Source of the DNA: Aspidapion aeneum
Taxonomy: Eukaryota > Arthropoda > Insecta > Coleoptera > Brentidae
NCBI GenBank assembly: GCA_963576565.1
Contig: OY755038.1
Location: forward strand, 180,085,452-180,149,451
Reading direction: 5' to 3'
DNA: 64,000 bases
Positions 47,160 through 59,404 of the stretch are shown piece after piece (the first letter of the stretch is position 1; each line of letters begins with the position of its first letter). The notes below the pieces were generated by a model. The model had not been told where the DNA came from. It made no database searches and was given only the letters and a program-made list of their open reading frames with translations. A program made the position numbers and the translations under genes.

Positions 47160-49165
47160 AAACCGCAACGAAAGTGGAGATGGCTCAGCCCTAATGGAAT
47201 AACGAAAAACGAAACTGATTACATGCTGACTACTAAGAAAAACATCTTAGAGATGGAACAGTCCTAAACAGCTTTACAACAGGCAGTGATCATAGGATGG
47301 TCAGAACAGAAATCTACATTGACAACAATTCCGAAATGAAAAGAATGAACAACTTGACACGAAAAAACTTACACAAAATAAAGTTTTATACAAAGAAATG
47401 CTAACCCAAACCTGCGAAAATAAAAATATAGATGAAATGAATGATACGCTGACAAGAGTTATAACAAAAGTAAGAAAAGATATTACATAAAAAGATAAAA
47501 AGAAAGAAAATTGTATATCAGAAGAAATAAAGAAACTGATGAAGAAAAGGCGGTACCTTGAGACAGAAGGAAAAAGAACATCAATTGAATATACGGAAGT
47601 AAATAAAACTATAAGAAAAACGATATAAGAAAATAAAAGAAAGAGCCAAGAAATAAAAATTGAGAGAGTTGTAGAAAATAACAGAAATATGAAATGTCTA
47701 AGGCGAATATTTAGATATGAAATAATTAAAATAAAGGATATGAACGGTATGGAGACTAACGTTGAAGGGGATATTATAAATATCACACAACTAGTCTATG
47801 CAGAATTATACCAAACAAAAAGGGAACCATCACGAGAAACCACGAAGCCACTCCAAACAAAAAATAAAGAACATAAACTCAGAGCTACAACCTGAAATAA
47901 GCAAAGCGGAAATAAAGAGAGGATTATAGATAATGAAAAATAATAAATCACCTAGAAAAGACGGAGTAACGGCAGATATTCACAAATACGGTGGTAAAGC
48001 TGTAGTTAGTACCATACATATTCTCCTGAATAAAATACTAAAAGAAATAATAAACCCAAACAACTGGAAAGATTCAATAACCATTATCAACCTATATCAC
48101 TGCTCAATATAATTAATAACTAAAAAATTTGAAGGATATCAATCAAATGAACAAGCAGGCTTCAGAAAAGGTTTTAGTACAGTTAAACACCTATTAACTA
48201 TAAAAATCCTAATAGAACAAGCCACCAAATATAACATTCCACTATATATTGCGTTTATAGACTTTGAAAAAGCTTTTGATAGCATTGAGCACTGGGTAGT
48301 AAAAGCATCTTTAATTAATAGCCGAATAGATTACAGATCCACTGACTTAATAGCCAATATATATCCAAAGCAACAAAATCAATCAAAATCAACGAAGGAA
48401 CCAAGCCAATCCGCATAAGAAGGGGTGTGAGATATTGTGACACAATATCCCCTAAACTATTTAACCAGGCCCTAGAAGGGTTTTTCAAAACATAGATTGG
48501 GAAGAAATAGGCATCAAAGTAAACGGACTTGAACCACCTAAGATATGCTGATGATATTCCCTTAATAAGAGATATATATACCTGGGAAAAATTATGGAAC
48601 TAAAAAAGAAAACCAAATGGCTAAAATCACGAGACGATTAACATTGGCATTGGCAGCATTCGGTAAATTAAGCTACATATTAAAAAATTAAAACTATCCT
48701 TAGTACCTCAAAACAAAAGTGTATAACCAATGTATTCTTCCTGTACTTACTTATGGATTTCAGACCTGGACACTTACAAAATCAAACATGGATAAGGTAA
48801 GAAAAGCCCAAATATCAATGGAAATATTAATGTTATATATAAGGCTAACAGATAGAAAAAGAAATGAGTTGATAAGAATTAAAACAAAAGTAAGGGATGT
48901 GAGAGGAGAAGTAGCAAATTTAAAATGGAAATTTTCCGGTCATAATATCAAACAGAAAGACGATTGATTGAACATGTGTATTGTAACCTGGAGACCTTGG
49001 GAAAATAAAAGAAGTAGGAAAAACCCTCAAATAAGATGGGCGGATCATTTGAAGAGACATAAAGGAGCTAGATGGATAAACATGGCGACAGACAGAGAAG
49101 AATAGACGATATTGGGGGAGGCCTATATCTAAAGATGGATCGAAGAAGGCTAGATAGATGGAACA
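47160..49165 (+). pseudogene. RTE-like LINE remnant inside the Polinton
   Basis: Translating across many stops and frameshifts gives LINE protein in order: end of the endonuclease domain (SPNGITKNETDYMLT near 47190; FTTGSDHRMVR near 47290), fingers (KSPRKDGVTADIHKYGGKA near 47950), palm (NEQAGFRKGFSTVKHLL near 48150; AFIDFEKAFDSIEHW near 48255, with motif A), YADDIPLIRD near 48545 (active-site YADD), and a C-terminal part (ILPVLTYGFQTWTLTKSNMD near 48735). It is 5'-truncated within the endonuclease and highly decayed, so inactive. It lies between the polymerase gene and the right inverted repeat and has probably replaced or interrupted Polinton sequence. Confidence 0.88.
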
Positions 49166-49404
49166 TTGTGTGGAGTCAAAAAGCGCGTTTCTTGCAGACC
49201 TCTTTTTTTGAGGCATATGATTTTAACTTTGTGTTGATTTTTATTTTAGAACCTGTATGTTTAATGTTTAAAAAGTCACAAAAGTTTAAATGGGTAAGAA
49301 TAGAATTAAACCAGATCAATTTCTTTTATCACAACTAACCCCTAATACTAAGGTAAAGGTTAGAGGATTCCTACTTTTAACTTAACAACTTGTAAGTCAT
49401 AACA

Positions 49405-49832
49405 AAATAAAAAAAGTACAAATTATTCAAAATACATTTTTAAGTATTTTGTTAAATAAACCTCGATTGTGCGGAACAGATTCTTTGTATAGTGAGAGCG
49501 GCCTGATGGATTTAAATGAAATATATATTTTACAATTGCTTAATTATCAACACAAAAACAAAAATAATTTAATAGAAATAGAACACACATGCAATACAAG
49601 ACATAGAATGCAAATAAATGTAAAAACTATAAAAACTAAAACAGTAAGGGGTCAAAGAACTATTGCTTTTCTTGGGCCACATGTATATCGTCTGATATCG
49701 GAAGAGGTTAGATCAATTAATAATAAAAGAAAATTTAAAAAAAGAGTTAAAATCTGGATACAATCCACACCTCGATCATTTTTAACAAAGATTATTAAAG
49801 GGATGCTTTGGGATTTAAAATTTTTTAATTGA
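49405..49832 (+). pseudogene. second LINE reverse transcriptase C-terminal fragment
   Basis: The frame 49449-49832 (127 codons) and the ~40 bp before it read VQIIQNTFLSILLNKPR, then LYSESGLMDLNEIYILQLL, CNTRHRM and RGQRTIAFLGPHVYR. This is the C-terminal tail common to Jockey/CR1-type LINE proteins, where HNTR/YNTR and a QRSI..GP..WN-like block recur. Although this part is open, it lacks the reverse transcriptase core and is a truncated copy rather than a gene of its own. The family differs from the RTE-like remnant just upstream. Confidence 0.65.
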
Positions 49833-50158
49833 AAAAGTGGGTGATATAAAAAGGGTATAATTTGCAACGAAGGTACATATTGAATTTGATGATTTTATTC
49901 TGCAAAATATTACCAATCTAATCTTATTCTTTATTAATATTGTTGTTATTGTATTTTAGGATTAATTTCTTAGTGTTGCTATTGTAATTCTAAAATTTGA
50001 AATTTATAAAAGAAAAATGCCACGCACAAGCTTCTCGAAGGCTTCAGTGGCTTATCTTTGTTTATTTCTTATTTTGATATATTTGCTATGTAAAACTTTT
50101 CTTTATTGGAAATAAATATATAACATAACAAAACATAACTGCTTGTTTATTAAATTTC
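49833..50158. other. non-coding stretch before the right Polinton arm
   Basis: AT-rich; contains AATAAA words that could end transcripts of the preceding fragment; nothing else seen. Confidence 0.4.
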
Positions 50159-52101
50159 TACAATTGTATATGAAAAACGTAATGCATTATAATACTTATA
50201 GTAGGTTAGTGTGTGTGTGTGTGTTTATTTATTAATATCCTTTTGATTGCCTGCTAAACTACATTCCAATTTTATCATTTTATTTTTGTGAATCTAATAA
50301 AAACAATTTTTGAAATCTGTCCTGCAAAACAAACAAAAACATTTTGATCGACCTTTGTCTTTCTAAAAATTCATACAAGTTAGACATATCAATCCAATAT
50401 AAAAAAAGAATTTCTCGAATCGGTTCAATAGATGTTGAGAAATTAGTGGAAAGTATAAAGACCCTTTTCATTGGTCTAGATCTCCTTAAGAATTAGTACA
50501 AGTTAAGCCACACCAATGCAATACAAAAAGAATTTCTTGAATCGGTTTAGTTGGTGCTGAGAAAGTAGTCAAAAAACTATTAAGGCCCTTTTGGGTGATC
50601 TATTGCTTCTTTAAATTTAATACAAGTTAAACATATCAATCCAATACAAAAAGAATTTCTCGAATCGGTTCATTAGGTGCTGAGAAATTAGTGAAAAACT
50701 ATTAAGGACCAAATGAGATTTGCGCAGTACACCGAAATGCGCCTTTCTTGGAAACTGTCAATGCAAAACATGCGCACATAGCGTAAAAAGTAGCTTTGCT
50801 ACCCCCAGCTGATAGCGATCTTTCATTATATGCCCTTATTATTATTTTATTTTAATATGCCTTTTGGCACTTTTTGAGGGAGGCTTTTAGCCTTTGTGGG
50901 TTTTTTCCAATAGATACTAAAATTAATAATTATTTTGATGCGGTTTTAGTTGTTCTGAAATATTAACATTCAATACGTTTGCAATATTCTTGACGATCAT
51001 TACGACCATTTTTATAAAATAAATAATTAAAAATTGCAATTTTTTCAAATATTACGACAATTGCGCCACACATATAAATAACCAACTGCATTACGTATTG
51101 CATCCTCCTTGCTAAGTAGATAAAACAAAAACATGTAAGGGGTCATAAGGTTATCATTTAACTACATAAACAGTGCAAAGGGATACATATAGGAAAATGC
51201 ACATCGAAAAATTCAAAGAAATATTTTTAAAAATGATTTTATTTTTAACAACAAACAGGGATCAACCAACTTTTTTATATTAAAACATATCAGGAAAAGC
51301 TAGTGCAGTATTTTTTTGGCTATTCTGTCAATTTTACACCTTGTTAGGTAACACAATAGGTATACATTTCATATAGGTCCCCAACTTGAACTACAGCCAC
51401 GGGTTACGTAGCACAATAGGTGACACAGTACACACACATCACTATTATATCTTGCATTGGTCACGTGTTTACACCACAAGCAACTTTCGCCTTATATCTT
51501 TTTAACCAACACTTCGTTCAACCAGAGCTATAACAGTTAGTAAGACCCTTGCACACACTATTTCTCTTTCTCTCTCTCTCTCTTTCTCTCTCTCTATCTT
51601 TCTCTCTCTCTCTCTCCATCACTCTTTCTCTCTCTCTTACTCTCTCTCTCTCTCTCTCTCTCTTACTCTCTCTCTCTTACTCTCTCTCTCTCTCTCTCTC
51701 TCTTACTTAAACGTTTTCGAACATCATTCATGAATATTGCTCCAGACTAAGGTCTTTTTGGTTTACATACAAATATTAACTGATATCGACCGTAAACTTA
51801 GGACACCCATTTTGTAAACGAAGCCATTAAAAATTTTCAAATGCTAGCTTATTATTGCAATTGACTGATTGACACATGACAGATTGACATATGACAGATT
51901 GACACATGACAGATTGACATATGACAGATTGACCAATGATATTTGACAGACCACCTCAAACTTATTAAATACGTTTTGACAGTTGTGACGTCACACAGAC
52001 GTGTGACCTTGACGGGGCCAATTTTCGCTAACTTGAACCTTAGCGTTTTCTTATGGGAATTTACATGGGAAAATAGGCTGAACTCTTGCTGCCTATCTAC
52101 T
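50159..52101 (-). repeat. Polinton right terminal inverted repeat
   Basis: Inverted copy of 35532-37500. It contains, from the inside out, a GT run near 50210-50225, the ~125-bp units (50375-50720), the CT tract (51560-51706) and five or so subterminal TGACAGAT-type units (51860-51940). It ends CCTATCTACT, followed by gatact. Confidence 0.92.
51860..51940 (-). repeat. subterminal tandem repeat, right Polinton arm
   Basis: Units of the type ACATATGACAGATTG, about 16 bp, repeated four to five times, more than in the left arm. Confidence 0.75.
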
Positions 52102-52880
52102 GATACTTTTCATTTAATTGAAATCGGTATAGTTTTAATGAATTTGTGAGGAAATGCAGCTAGAATTAGGCAATCGTATAGTTTGTGAAACATCTTTGCT
52201 CTATCAATGGTTAAAATAAAAATTTATATTTCCGAAACTGCTAAGCCAATTTAAATGATTTAAGTTTTATTCTGTGCGGCGCTTTTTAACGAATTAAAAA
52301 AAAACGAATAGTTTCTCGAAATATAAGAATAAACAAACTTCTTTGAAAGGTTAAGTTTGATTCTGACCGCCATCTTGGAATTTAAGAAGGTGATAAATTT
52401 CGATAGGGACCTTAAAAGCGCAATTAGTTTTTGCCTTGATACTTTTTATTTGAGGAAAATCGGTTTAGTAATAATTAATTTTTTAGGAAATGAATGGAGA
52501 CAGAATTGAAATCTGTACAATAAAGGTTAAAACAAAAATTAATTTTTTTGGAACATCCATTTGATTTTAGTAATGCGTACCTCGTCCGTGCGTGGCAGAA
52601 ATAGGGTTTTTTTATAAATTAAAAAAAAATAAAAAAAGATCTGGAACATAAAAATTAACAAGCAAATTTAAAGGGTTTAACATGATTTTGTGCGCCATCT
52701 TGTAATTTCAAGATTGCGGATATTTTTTTTTAATCCTGATTTCAGCTTTTTTCAATAAAATCGGTAGTATAGTTCAAGAGTTATAACGAAAAAAATTTCC
52801 GGTTTTTTTCCGTTTTTTTTTCTTCACCCGATATTTTAATAAACTGGATGATAGTATATGGTCAGCACCCCCAATAATTA
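52102..52880. repeat. degenerate ~330-bp tandem repeat flanking the Polinton
   Basis: GATACTTTTCATTT near 52102 and GATACTTTTTATTT near 52438, and GCCATCTTGGAATTT near 52370 and GCCATCTTGTAATTT near 52694, show two diverged units. The left Polinton flank (35460-35531, GGCCATCTTTGATTT) looks like another part of the same array, so the element jumped into it. Confidence 0.55.
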
Positions 52881-54972
52881 AACAAAAAATATATATATAT
52901 TTATCGGTTTCACAACGTTCTACGTCTTCCGATACCCAATCTCCACTCGTTTCTGTTTGCCCATAATTCATCATCTAGGCTTCTTATTCTTATTTCACTG
53001 TCTATTCCTTCTCTCCAACTTCTCCTTGGCCGTCCTCGTTTTCTTCGGCCAGTTGGTTTCCATTGTAGTATTTGTTTAGGTAGTCTTTCATCATTCATTC
53101 TTTGTACATGTCCGTACCACACCAGTTGTTTTGTTCTTATATCATCCACTAAAGTACGTTCACCCACTGTCATAATTTCTCTTATTCTTTGATTTGTAAC
53201 TCTTTCTCTTTTTGATTTCCCTGCTGCTCTTCTCCAATAGTCCATCTCCGTAGCGGAAAGCATTTTTTCTGTTCTATCCTTGATTGGCCATACTTCTGAG
53301 CCGTATGTAATAATACTTTTTATAATGGTGTTATATATAAGCTTTTTGTTATGTTTTGATATACTTTGGTCCCAAATTATTCCATTTAATAAAGTTATTG
53401 CTTTTCTTCCTTGTACGTTTCGATCTTTTATAGCTTTGTCTAGTGTTCCGTCAGCTGTAATTTTTAGACCTAAGTATTTATACTCATCACAGGAGTGAAT
53501 TCGCTGCCCGGTATTTAAGATTAGATCCTGTTTCATTCCACCGATACACATATACTCTGTCTTATTGAGATTAACCTCTAGTCCCCACTTATTGTACTCT
53601 TCTATTAGTTTTCGTGTCATATATTCGAGGTCGTCATAATCCTGAGCCACTACTATCTGATCATCGGCGAAACATAAAGTATACAAGGTGGTTTCGTCTA
53701 ACGGAATTCCCATGTTTTGGCATTTTCTCTTCCATACTTTAAGGACTTGTTCCAAGTATATCTTGAAGAGCGTAGGCGAGATACAGCAACCTTGTTTAAG
53801 ACCTTCATTTACTTGAAAGCCTTTGGTTAGTTTTGCTTTTATTTTAACTTTTGCCTTACTATTGCGGTATAACTCTTGGATGGCCTTAATTAGTTGTACG
53901 CTTATGTTTGTGTTTTCCAACGCTTTCCAAAGCAGATTTAGTGCTATACTATCATATGCCTTCTGCAGATCCACGTAAAGCAGATGCAGCTCTTGACCGT
54001 ATGCCATTTTCTTTTCAATAACATGGGTTATACAAAAGAGGTGATCTGAAGTCGATCTACCCGCCCTGAAACCAGCTTGTTCTTCTGCCTCCATGTCTTT
54101 ATATTCGCTCTCTACTTTATTTCTTATTATTTTACCGTATATTCTGCTTAGCGTACTAGTCACAGATATACCTCTATAATTGTCACATATATCTTTCCTT
54201 CCTTTTTTGTGTATTGTGGATATATATGACGTTTTCCACTCAGTTGGGACTACAGTTCCATTTAAATATTTTTGGAAAAGATTCCGTAATCTCCAAAACA
54301 GTTCTTCAGTGCCATATTTAATAAGTTCGGCTGGGATATTTCCGGGTCCGGCAGATTTACCGCTTTTTAAGGTTGTGCACACGTTTTTGACCTCAGAGAT
54401 TGTGAGGGGTACTGGAGATCCCATCGTTCTAATTATATTGTCTCTTGCGTCTTCCTTGAATTCTGCTCTATCTTCAGTTAAAAGTTTTTTAAAATGCTCA
54501 TCCCATTCTTTGTCTGGTATTGGTGAAATGATATCTCTGCATGTTTCTTTTTTAATCGATCTTATAGTTTTCCAGCTTTCGGTACTTCTCCTACCTCCTA
54601 AGTAAGAATCTATTTTCTGGCACTTTTGCGTCCACGAATGATTTTTCTTATCACTGATCATTCTTCTCACCTTTGATTGCGCGATTTTGTATTCTTGTCT
54701 GCTTCTATCTGTCTTTTGGGATAAGTAGGTGTGATATAATTTCCTTTTTTCCTCTGTTTCTCTCTCAATCTCAGCATCCCACCAGTATGGTTTTATTCTT
54801 TTAGAAGTTTCTTCCACTAATCCTAGTGCTTCTTTTGCAGCTTGGTGGATGCTTAATGTAATACATTCGTATTCCTCATCTGGGGTTTCACCTGAACTTG
54901 TATTAAGTTTTTCGTTCAGTCTCTTTTTGTATAAGTTTTTTACGCTGTCATGTTCTAGGCTTAGTAGATTAT
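52880..54972 (-). mobile_element. RTE-like LINE, 5'-truncated, with long open reverse transcriptase
   Basis: The coding frame (52910 to about 54972) lacks the upstream endonuclease. After the stop there is only ~20 bp of 3' untranslated sequence and a TA-rich tail (52885-52900), as is common in RTE-clade elements with microsatellite tails. Both flanks are TA-rich, so a target duplication cannot be delimited. This is the best-preserved retroelement gene in the window. Confidence 0.85.
52910..54972 (-). CDS. LINE reverse transcriptase (partial, endonuclease missing)
   Basis: A frame open without interruption from about 54972 to the stop at 52910, about 685 codons. The GTG at 54817 is not a real start, since coding continues upstream (NEKLNTSSGETPDEEYEC). 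In order: a linker region, fingers with LKSGKSAGPGNIPAELIKYG, palm with EQAGFRAGRSTSDHLF and LYVDLQKAYDSI (motif A aspartate), GLKQGCCISPTLFKIYL, the active-site box LCFADDQIVVAQ (FADD), thumb with NKTEYMCIG and YKYLGLKI, and a C-terminal domain with LVWYGHVQRMNDERLPK and GRRKRGRPRRSW, a basic tail usual in RTE-like proteins. It would make cDNA at a nicked target. Without the endonuclease and promoter it is not autonomous. Confidence 0.88.
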
Positions 54973-54984
54973 TATATTATATAT

Positions 54985-57900
54985 ATATTAAAAAAAATGA
55001 ATGCTTTATATAATGGAAGTACAAAAATTTCTATAGTTAAGTTCAAGTCATAGATCTACAGCAAGTTAATAACAGTAACGACTTGTTTTTATGGGATTTC
55101 ATAGATTCTCTAAAAATAGCTATATTTGGGGGCAAATGGCATGAAAACTTCAATATGGTTTTTGGAGATTTACACAAATTTTGAAAGCTTGTTCCTTGGG
55201 AAAGTAAATTCTTTTGGAGGAACAAAATCACCCGGGAAATATAAACATCCCATGGGCATGAATGAAGAGGTGCCAAAATTGACTCAAAATACAAGGATTT
55301 TTAAAGTATCATTTCTTGTGTTTGGATTAAATTCCCAAACTCCCTGACTATTTTTTTGAACTGCAATATATTTTTTAAAATTTTCTTTAAATTCTAAAAC
55401 ATAATAATAAAAACTTAAGAAAAAAATAGTTCAAAATAAAGTGTAGTAAAAAATGTTCTAATATATTTTTATAGGCAGACTTAAAAGGAACCTAAGCTTG
55501 CAGCCAAACCCAAAATCACCCCTAAAACCACTTAACCGCTTCAGATAAACCAAAATTAAGGAAAAATACAAAAATGTAAATTTTGATAAAAACTAAATTT
55601 AAATTTTTTTATTTAATGGAACTTAATCACGCTTCTAAAGTGTAATACCTTGTTAGATAGGAACACTCATTGCCTGCCTAAAAGTGAAATTAGAACAGTC
55701 CTATCTAAGGTAGTTATTAAGTTAATTCAGAAAATCTGGATCAATTTCACGTCAAATTTGAAAGCGTCGCGACGCCGCATATATTACGTCGCCGGAAAAA
55801 AAATATGATTTTTGTAAATGTCTTCATAAGTTTATTAATCGTACCAATTTATATCAAAATCACCACAACTTCGGAAATTCTGCCCAACCACTAAGATAGG
55901 TGAAAATATGTATATCCAAATAACACATTTTCGGCGTTATCTCAAAAAATAATTTTTCGTCGAAAATAATACCATCCCTAGCCATTGCTGCGCGGGCAAA
56001 TAGTATAAATTCAGTTATTTTAATTTCTCTATAAAACAAAGCAAAATTTAAAAAAATATGATGAAGAGTTATTTTATTGCGGGTGTTTACTGACACATTT
56101 GCCATTTTTTGCAACTCTCTACTACTCAATTTTTACATCGCTTTAAAAAGTATCGTGCAAAAAAAAAGTGGTGGGGGCCATATCTTTTAAAAAACCATTT
56201 GCCAGAACGGCGACAAGTCAAAACCTGATCTATGGAGTGCCTTTAACAAACTTAGGTTATCGGCAAAAGGTTGGCACGACTTGCACACGAAACCCCCTTT
56301 TAGGCCGATTTGTCCATAGACTATATTTATGTATGTGTTAAATTGATACTTATTTCTGTATAAACAACTAACAGATCAAAATTTATTTCTTAAGGGTTCA
56401 AATAAGTTACCTAATAAATTGTTTTATCAATTTATTTAAGTATCACAAAATTTCTTCCTAATAATTAGTACCGCAAATCAGGAACAGGCAGTGTTGTCAG
56501 ACTTTTCTGACGACTTTCCTTCAACTAAGTGAAAAAAATCGTTTATTTCCTTCAAAAGAGTAACCCACCCGGTAAACACGAAAACAAAAAAACTTTATAC
56601 CATCAACAAATTTTTTTTAATAAAAATGGAAGAAAAAACCAAATAAATAAAAGATTTATAACATAAATTATAAATTATTAAAACCAAAATTAAAAATAGT
56701 GTTTAACTTACCTACATAAGTTAAAATTATTGATAAAATTATTGGAATATTTGCAAAAATTATAACATTGCCTCAAAATAGTCAAAATCCTTCAAATTCG
56801 GATAAAACCTTTCTAACCTTCAATAGTCAAAATTTTTGTTCAAAACCCTTCATATTGATGGAAACCTTCAAATCTGGCAACACCGGGGATAGGTACACTA
56901 AAAGCTTCTTAAGGGCGTTTGAGCCCACGTGTTATAAACATGAGTCCATTTAGTAAAAGTTTCGTTTTTACAATCCTTGGCTAGTTTAAGATCTTCACTA
57001 ATATTTAGATATTGAAAATTATCTTGTTTAATTTTTGGCCAAGTTAAATTTTTAAGAAGATCTAATTCTGTAGGAGTGGGATTTCTAAAAGAAAACAAAT
57101 TATTATGTGGTTACTGGTACTGGTTAAATTAGCGTGTAACACTGACCAAGTTTACTATCCACTCAACGCATGAGCGGAAACGCTTTGGCAAATGATGTCT
57201 AGAATTTTTGTCATAAAATAATCAAATAATAGGGACATTTTGGATCGTGTATTTTACATTTTGTTACCGTTATTGCTGAGTCTGCGCATTAGCTCCCTTT
57301 TTATTATTTACGGCACGACGCCCGGCCAGGTACTTACGGTGGCCGTTTAAAAGTTGAACGAGTGTGAAACTATTAATTTAACGTTCGTGTTATGCTTATC
57401 TTAAGTGTTCCAAAATCTACCTTTTTTGCCCTAATTGGTATTGTTATTCTTAGTAACAATAACGGTACGATCTCTTAATTTTTCTGTTATTTTAACTGAC
57501 CCAAAATGTCCTTAATAAGGCGCTGTGACGTAACAGGTTAAAAAGTTTACCCCGACACAAAATATGATTCTGGAACGGACCACGCACCGTTCAAAAGTGG
57601 GCAATACTCAAAGCCCACAAAAAAATTAATAAACTTGTTATTATAGTTTTTGCAAAGTCAATTGCACAAAGGTTAAAGCCGACCATCGGCATATCCTTTA
57701 AAGAAAGTGACATGGGCGGCGGTAGATACACTCATGAAAATTATTTCATTTAATTATGGCGTAAACTAAAGAAATAAAAATAGATAATAAACTTTCTATT
57801 CCTATACCTACAGAAACGACACTGATTTATTTTCTAACTCTGCATACTGCCGACTAAAGGGGTCCCGCAAAGAACACCTGAAAGCAATTTAAAGCGCATC

Positions 57901-58330
57901 TCAAAAAAATCTGCCAATCAGATGCCGTCTACAACCTGTGCTGGGTCGGTCAGATAACAAATACTTTGGGCTCGGCCCGCAAAGAGCGCGCCTTTTCTCT
58001 GTCGGTAGGGTTGAAATTATACCAGGAAGATTTTATATGAATTTGGATAACTTTTGAAGGGCAGATTGAAGCAAAATTTCATGAAATCGATAGAACCCCG
58101 TATTAGGAGCATTTCAGGTGACTTTGCAAAAACTATACCTGATTATTTATTATCTCTTTTTAAATTAATGTATTAGTAAGGGAGCCTAATAATCTTAAAT
58201 ACCTATTACATCAATAAACAAACAGTGGTCCATAGTCCTTGCAGTTACACTTTTGTGACATTTCCAACCTCTTTATTCATATGTATACCACAGTAAACTA
58301 ATCTGTCATTCGTCTATGATGTATATTGAT
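54985..58330. other. non-coding stretch right of the LINE
   Basis: No supported gene. Holds a GCGTCGCGACGCC hairpin region (55745-55865) related to 1340-1450 in inverse orientation. Short open frames here show no family features. Confidence 0.5.
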
Positions 58331-58725
58331 CATTAACGTATTAACCGGAGGAGACCAGGAACCGCGGCAAAAATTCATTCATCAAAACAATTCGATTTGA
58401 CCCCTAGATGCTTCAATGAGTTGGAAAAGAATGGAAATATTTTTTGGAAAGACGATGGCAACGCTGTACGACACACAGCAGACGTATGTTTATTCTTTAT
58501 GGTCCATCGATTTACCAGTGACGGCGGCAAAATATTTATTTATTAAAAGTAAATACCTAACTTATTAAAACAAGCAATTTAATTTAGTTTACAGCTGAAT
58601 AGATACCCATTGACAATAAAAATTTACATTAATAGCATTGTTGAGATTATGTTCTCAAATACAGAAGTCGAACATTAATAGGAGTCAGGCTCTAATAAAA
58701 ACTTGAGAGCCCACTTGATTTTCGA
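58331..58725 (+). repeat. interspersed repeat, copy related to 38694-39092
   Basis: Starts ATTAACGTATTAACCGGAGG and matches the reverse complement of 38694-39092 through TCTCAAATACAG. The far end of that family (GGGACACCCTGTAC) is found at 61247-61262, so 58331-61262 may be one longer copy. The ~28-bp start recurs inverted at 62073-62101. Confidence 0.7.
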
Positions 58726-59404
58726 ACCGGGGCACTCACCGAAAATTGTGAAGTCGTCTCCAGCAGCCGAAAACGGTATTAAAGGTTCTCTTTTTCCTAT
58801 TCCTATTTCCTATGTTTAGTGCCTAGTTTTCTTTTGTATATAAAAAAGTAAATATAATTTTAGTTCCTTTTTTTATGAAAAATTGGTAGTAATATTGTAA
58901 AAAAGTAACAGAGCTCTAATTGGATAAGGATATTTTGGACTTAATTTTTTTTTTTTTAAAGCCCTTGATTTATTGCTTTGATGGGGAGACAATTTGCTTA
59001 CTTTGGGGATTTATTAGGATGCACCCCATCAGTGGGGCTACTTTTACCTATTTGTTTTAATTAGGATAGTAACCATGGCCAGAACTAAAATAGTTTTTTT
59101 GGTTATGCTACTCTACATTTTTCAATTTTCCCTGAATTTAAAATTTCTTGCAAATATATTTGTATATACTGCCTCCTACGACGGTGGTTTTGTCCCTTTT
59201 AGTAAGATTAAAGGTGTGTCTACAAAAACCTACAAAAAATATGTGCCTAAAAAACAACTCTTTTTTATAGCGAGTTATTTTGAGAAAAGGTAATGCGACA
59301 CTTATTCCGACGTACTACCATCTCGGTTTTCATCAGCAGTTTCATTAGAAAAGAAACTGGAAAAAAAATGCAACATATTAATTTCTGTTCTGTGGTAATT
59401 GCTT
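58726..59404. other. non-coding stretch with one small open frame
   Basis: A 72-codon frame at 59075-59293 starts in a good context (ACCATGG) and has a hydrophobic N-terminus resembling a signal or membrane segment, but no homology cue. It may be chance, given the AT-rich T runs. Confidence 0.3.

Larger units (their letters stand above)
35532..52101. mobile_element. Polinton/Maverick DNA element, reduced gene content
   Basis: A 16.57-kb unit with ~1.95-kb inverted ends (35532-37500 and 50159-52101). The ends begin AGTAGATAGG and finish CCTATCTACT, the AG...CT termini known for Polintons, and the hexamer gatact flanks both sides (35526-35531 and 52102-52107), the 6-bp duplication expected. 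Inside is a protein-primed family B DNA polymerase and a transglutaminase-like gene. Usual Polinton genes (retroviral-type integrase, FtsK/HerA packaging ATPase, adenain-like protease, major and minor capsid proteins) were not found. Two or three LINE fragments occupy much of the remaining interior. It is probably a reduced copy that relied on others for integration. Confidence 0.92.

Noticed and set aside
47301..47786. 161-codon hydrophobic minus-strand frame
   Set aside because: Reverse strand of the A-rich decayed LINE; Phe/Ser/Ile-rich by composition.
59075..59293. 72-codon frame with good start context and hydrophobic N-terminus
   Set aside because: Short and without any family cue, in a T-rich region; chance is as likely.
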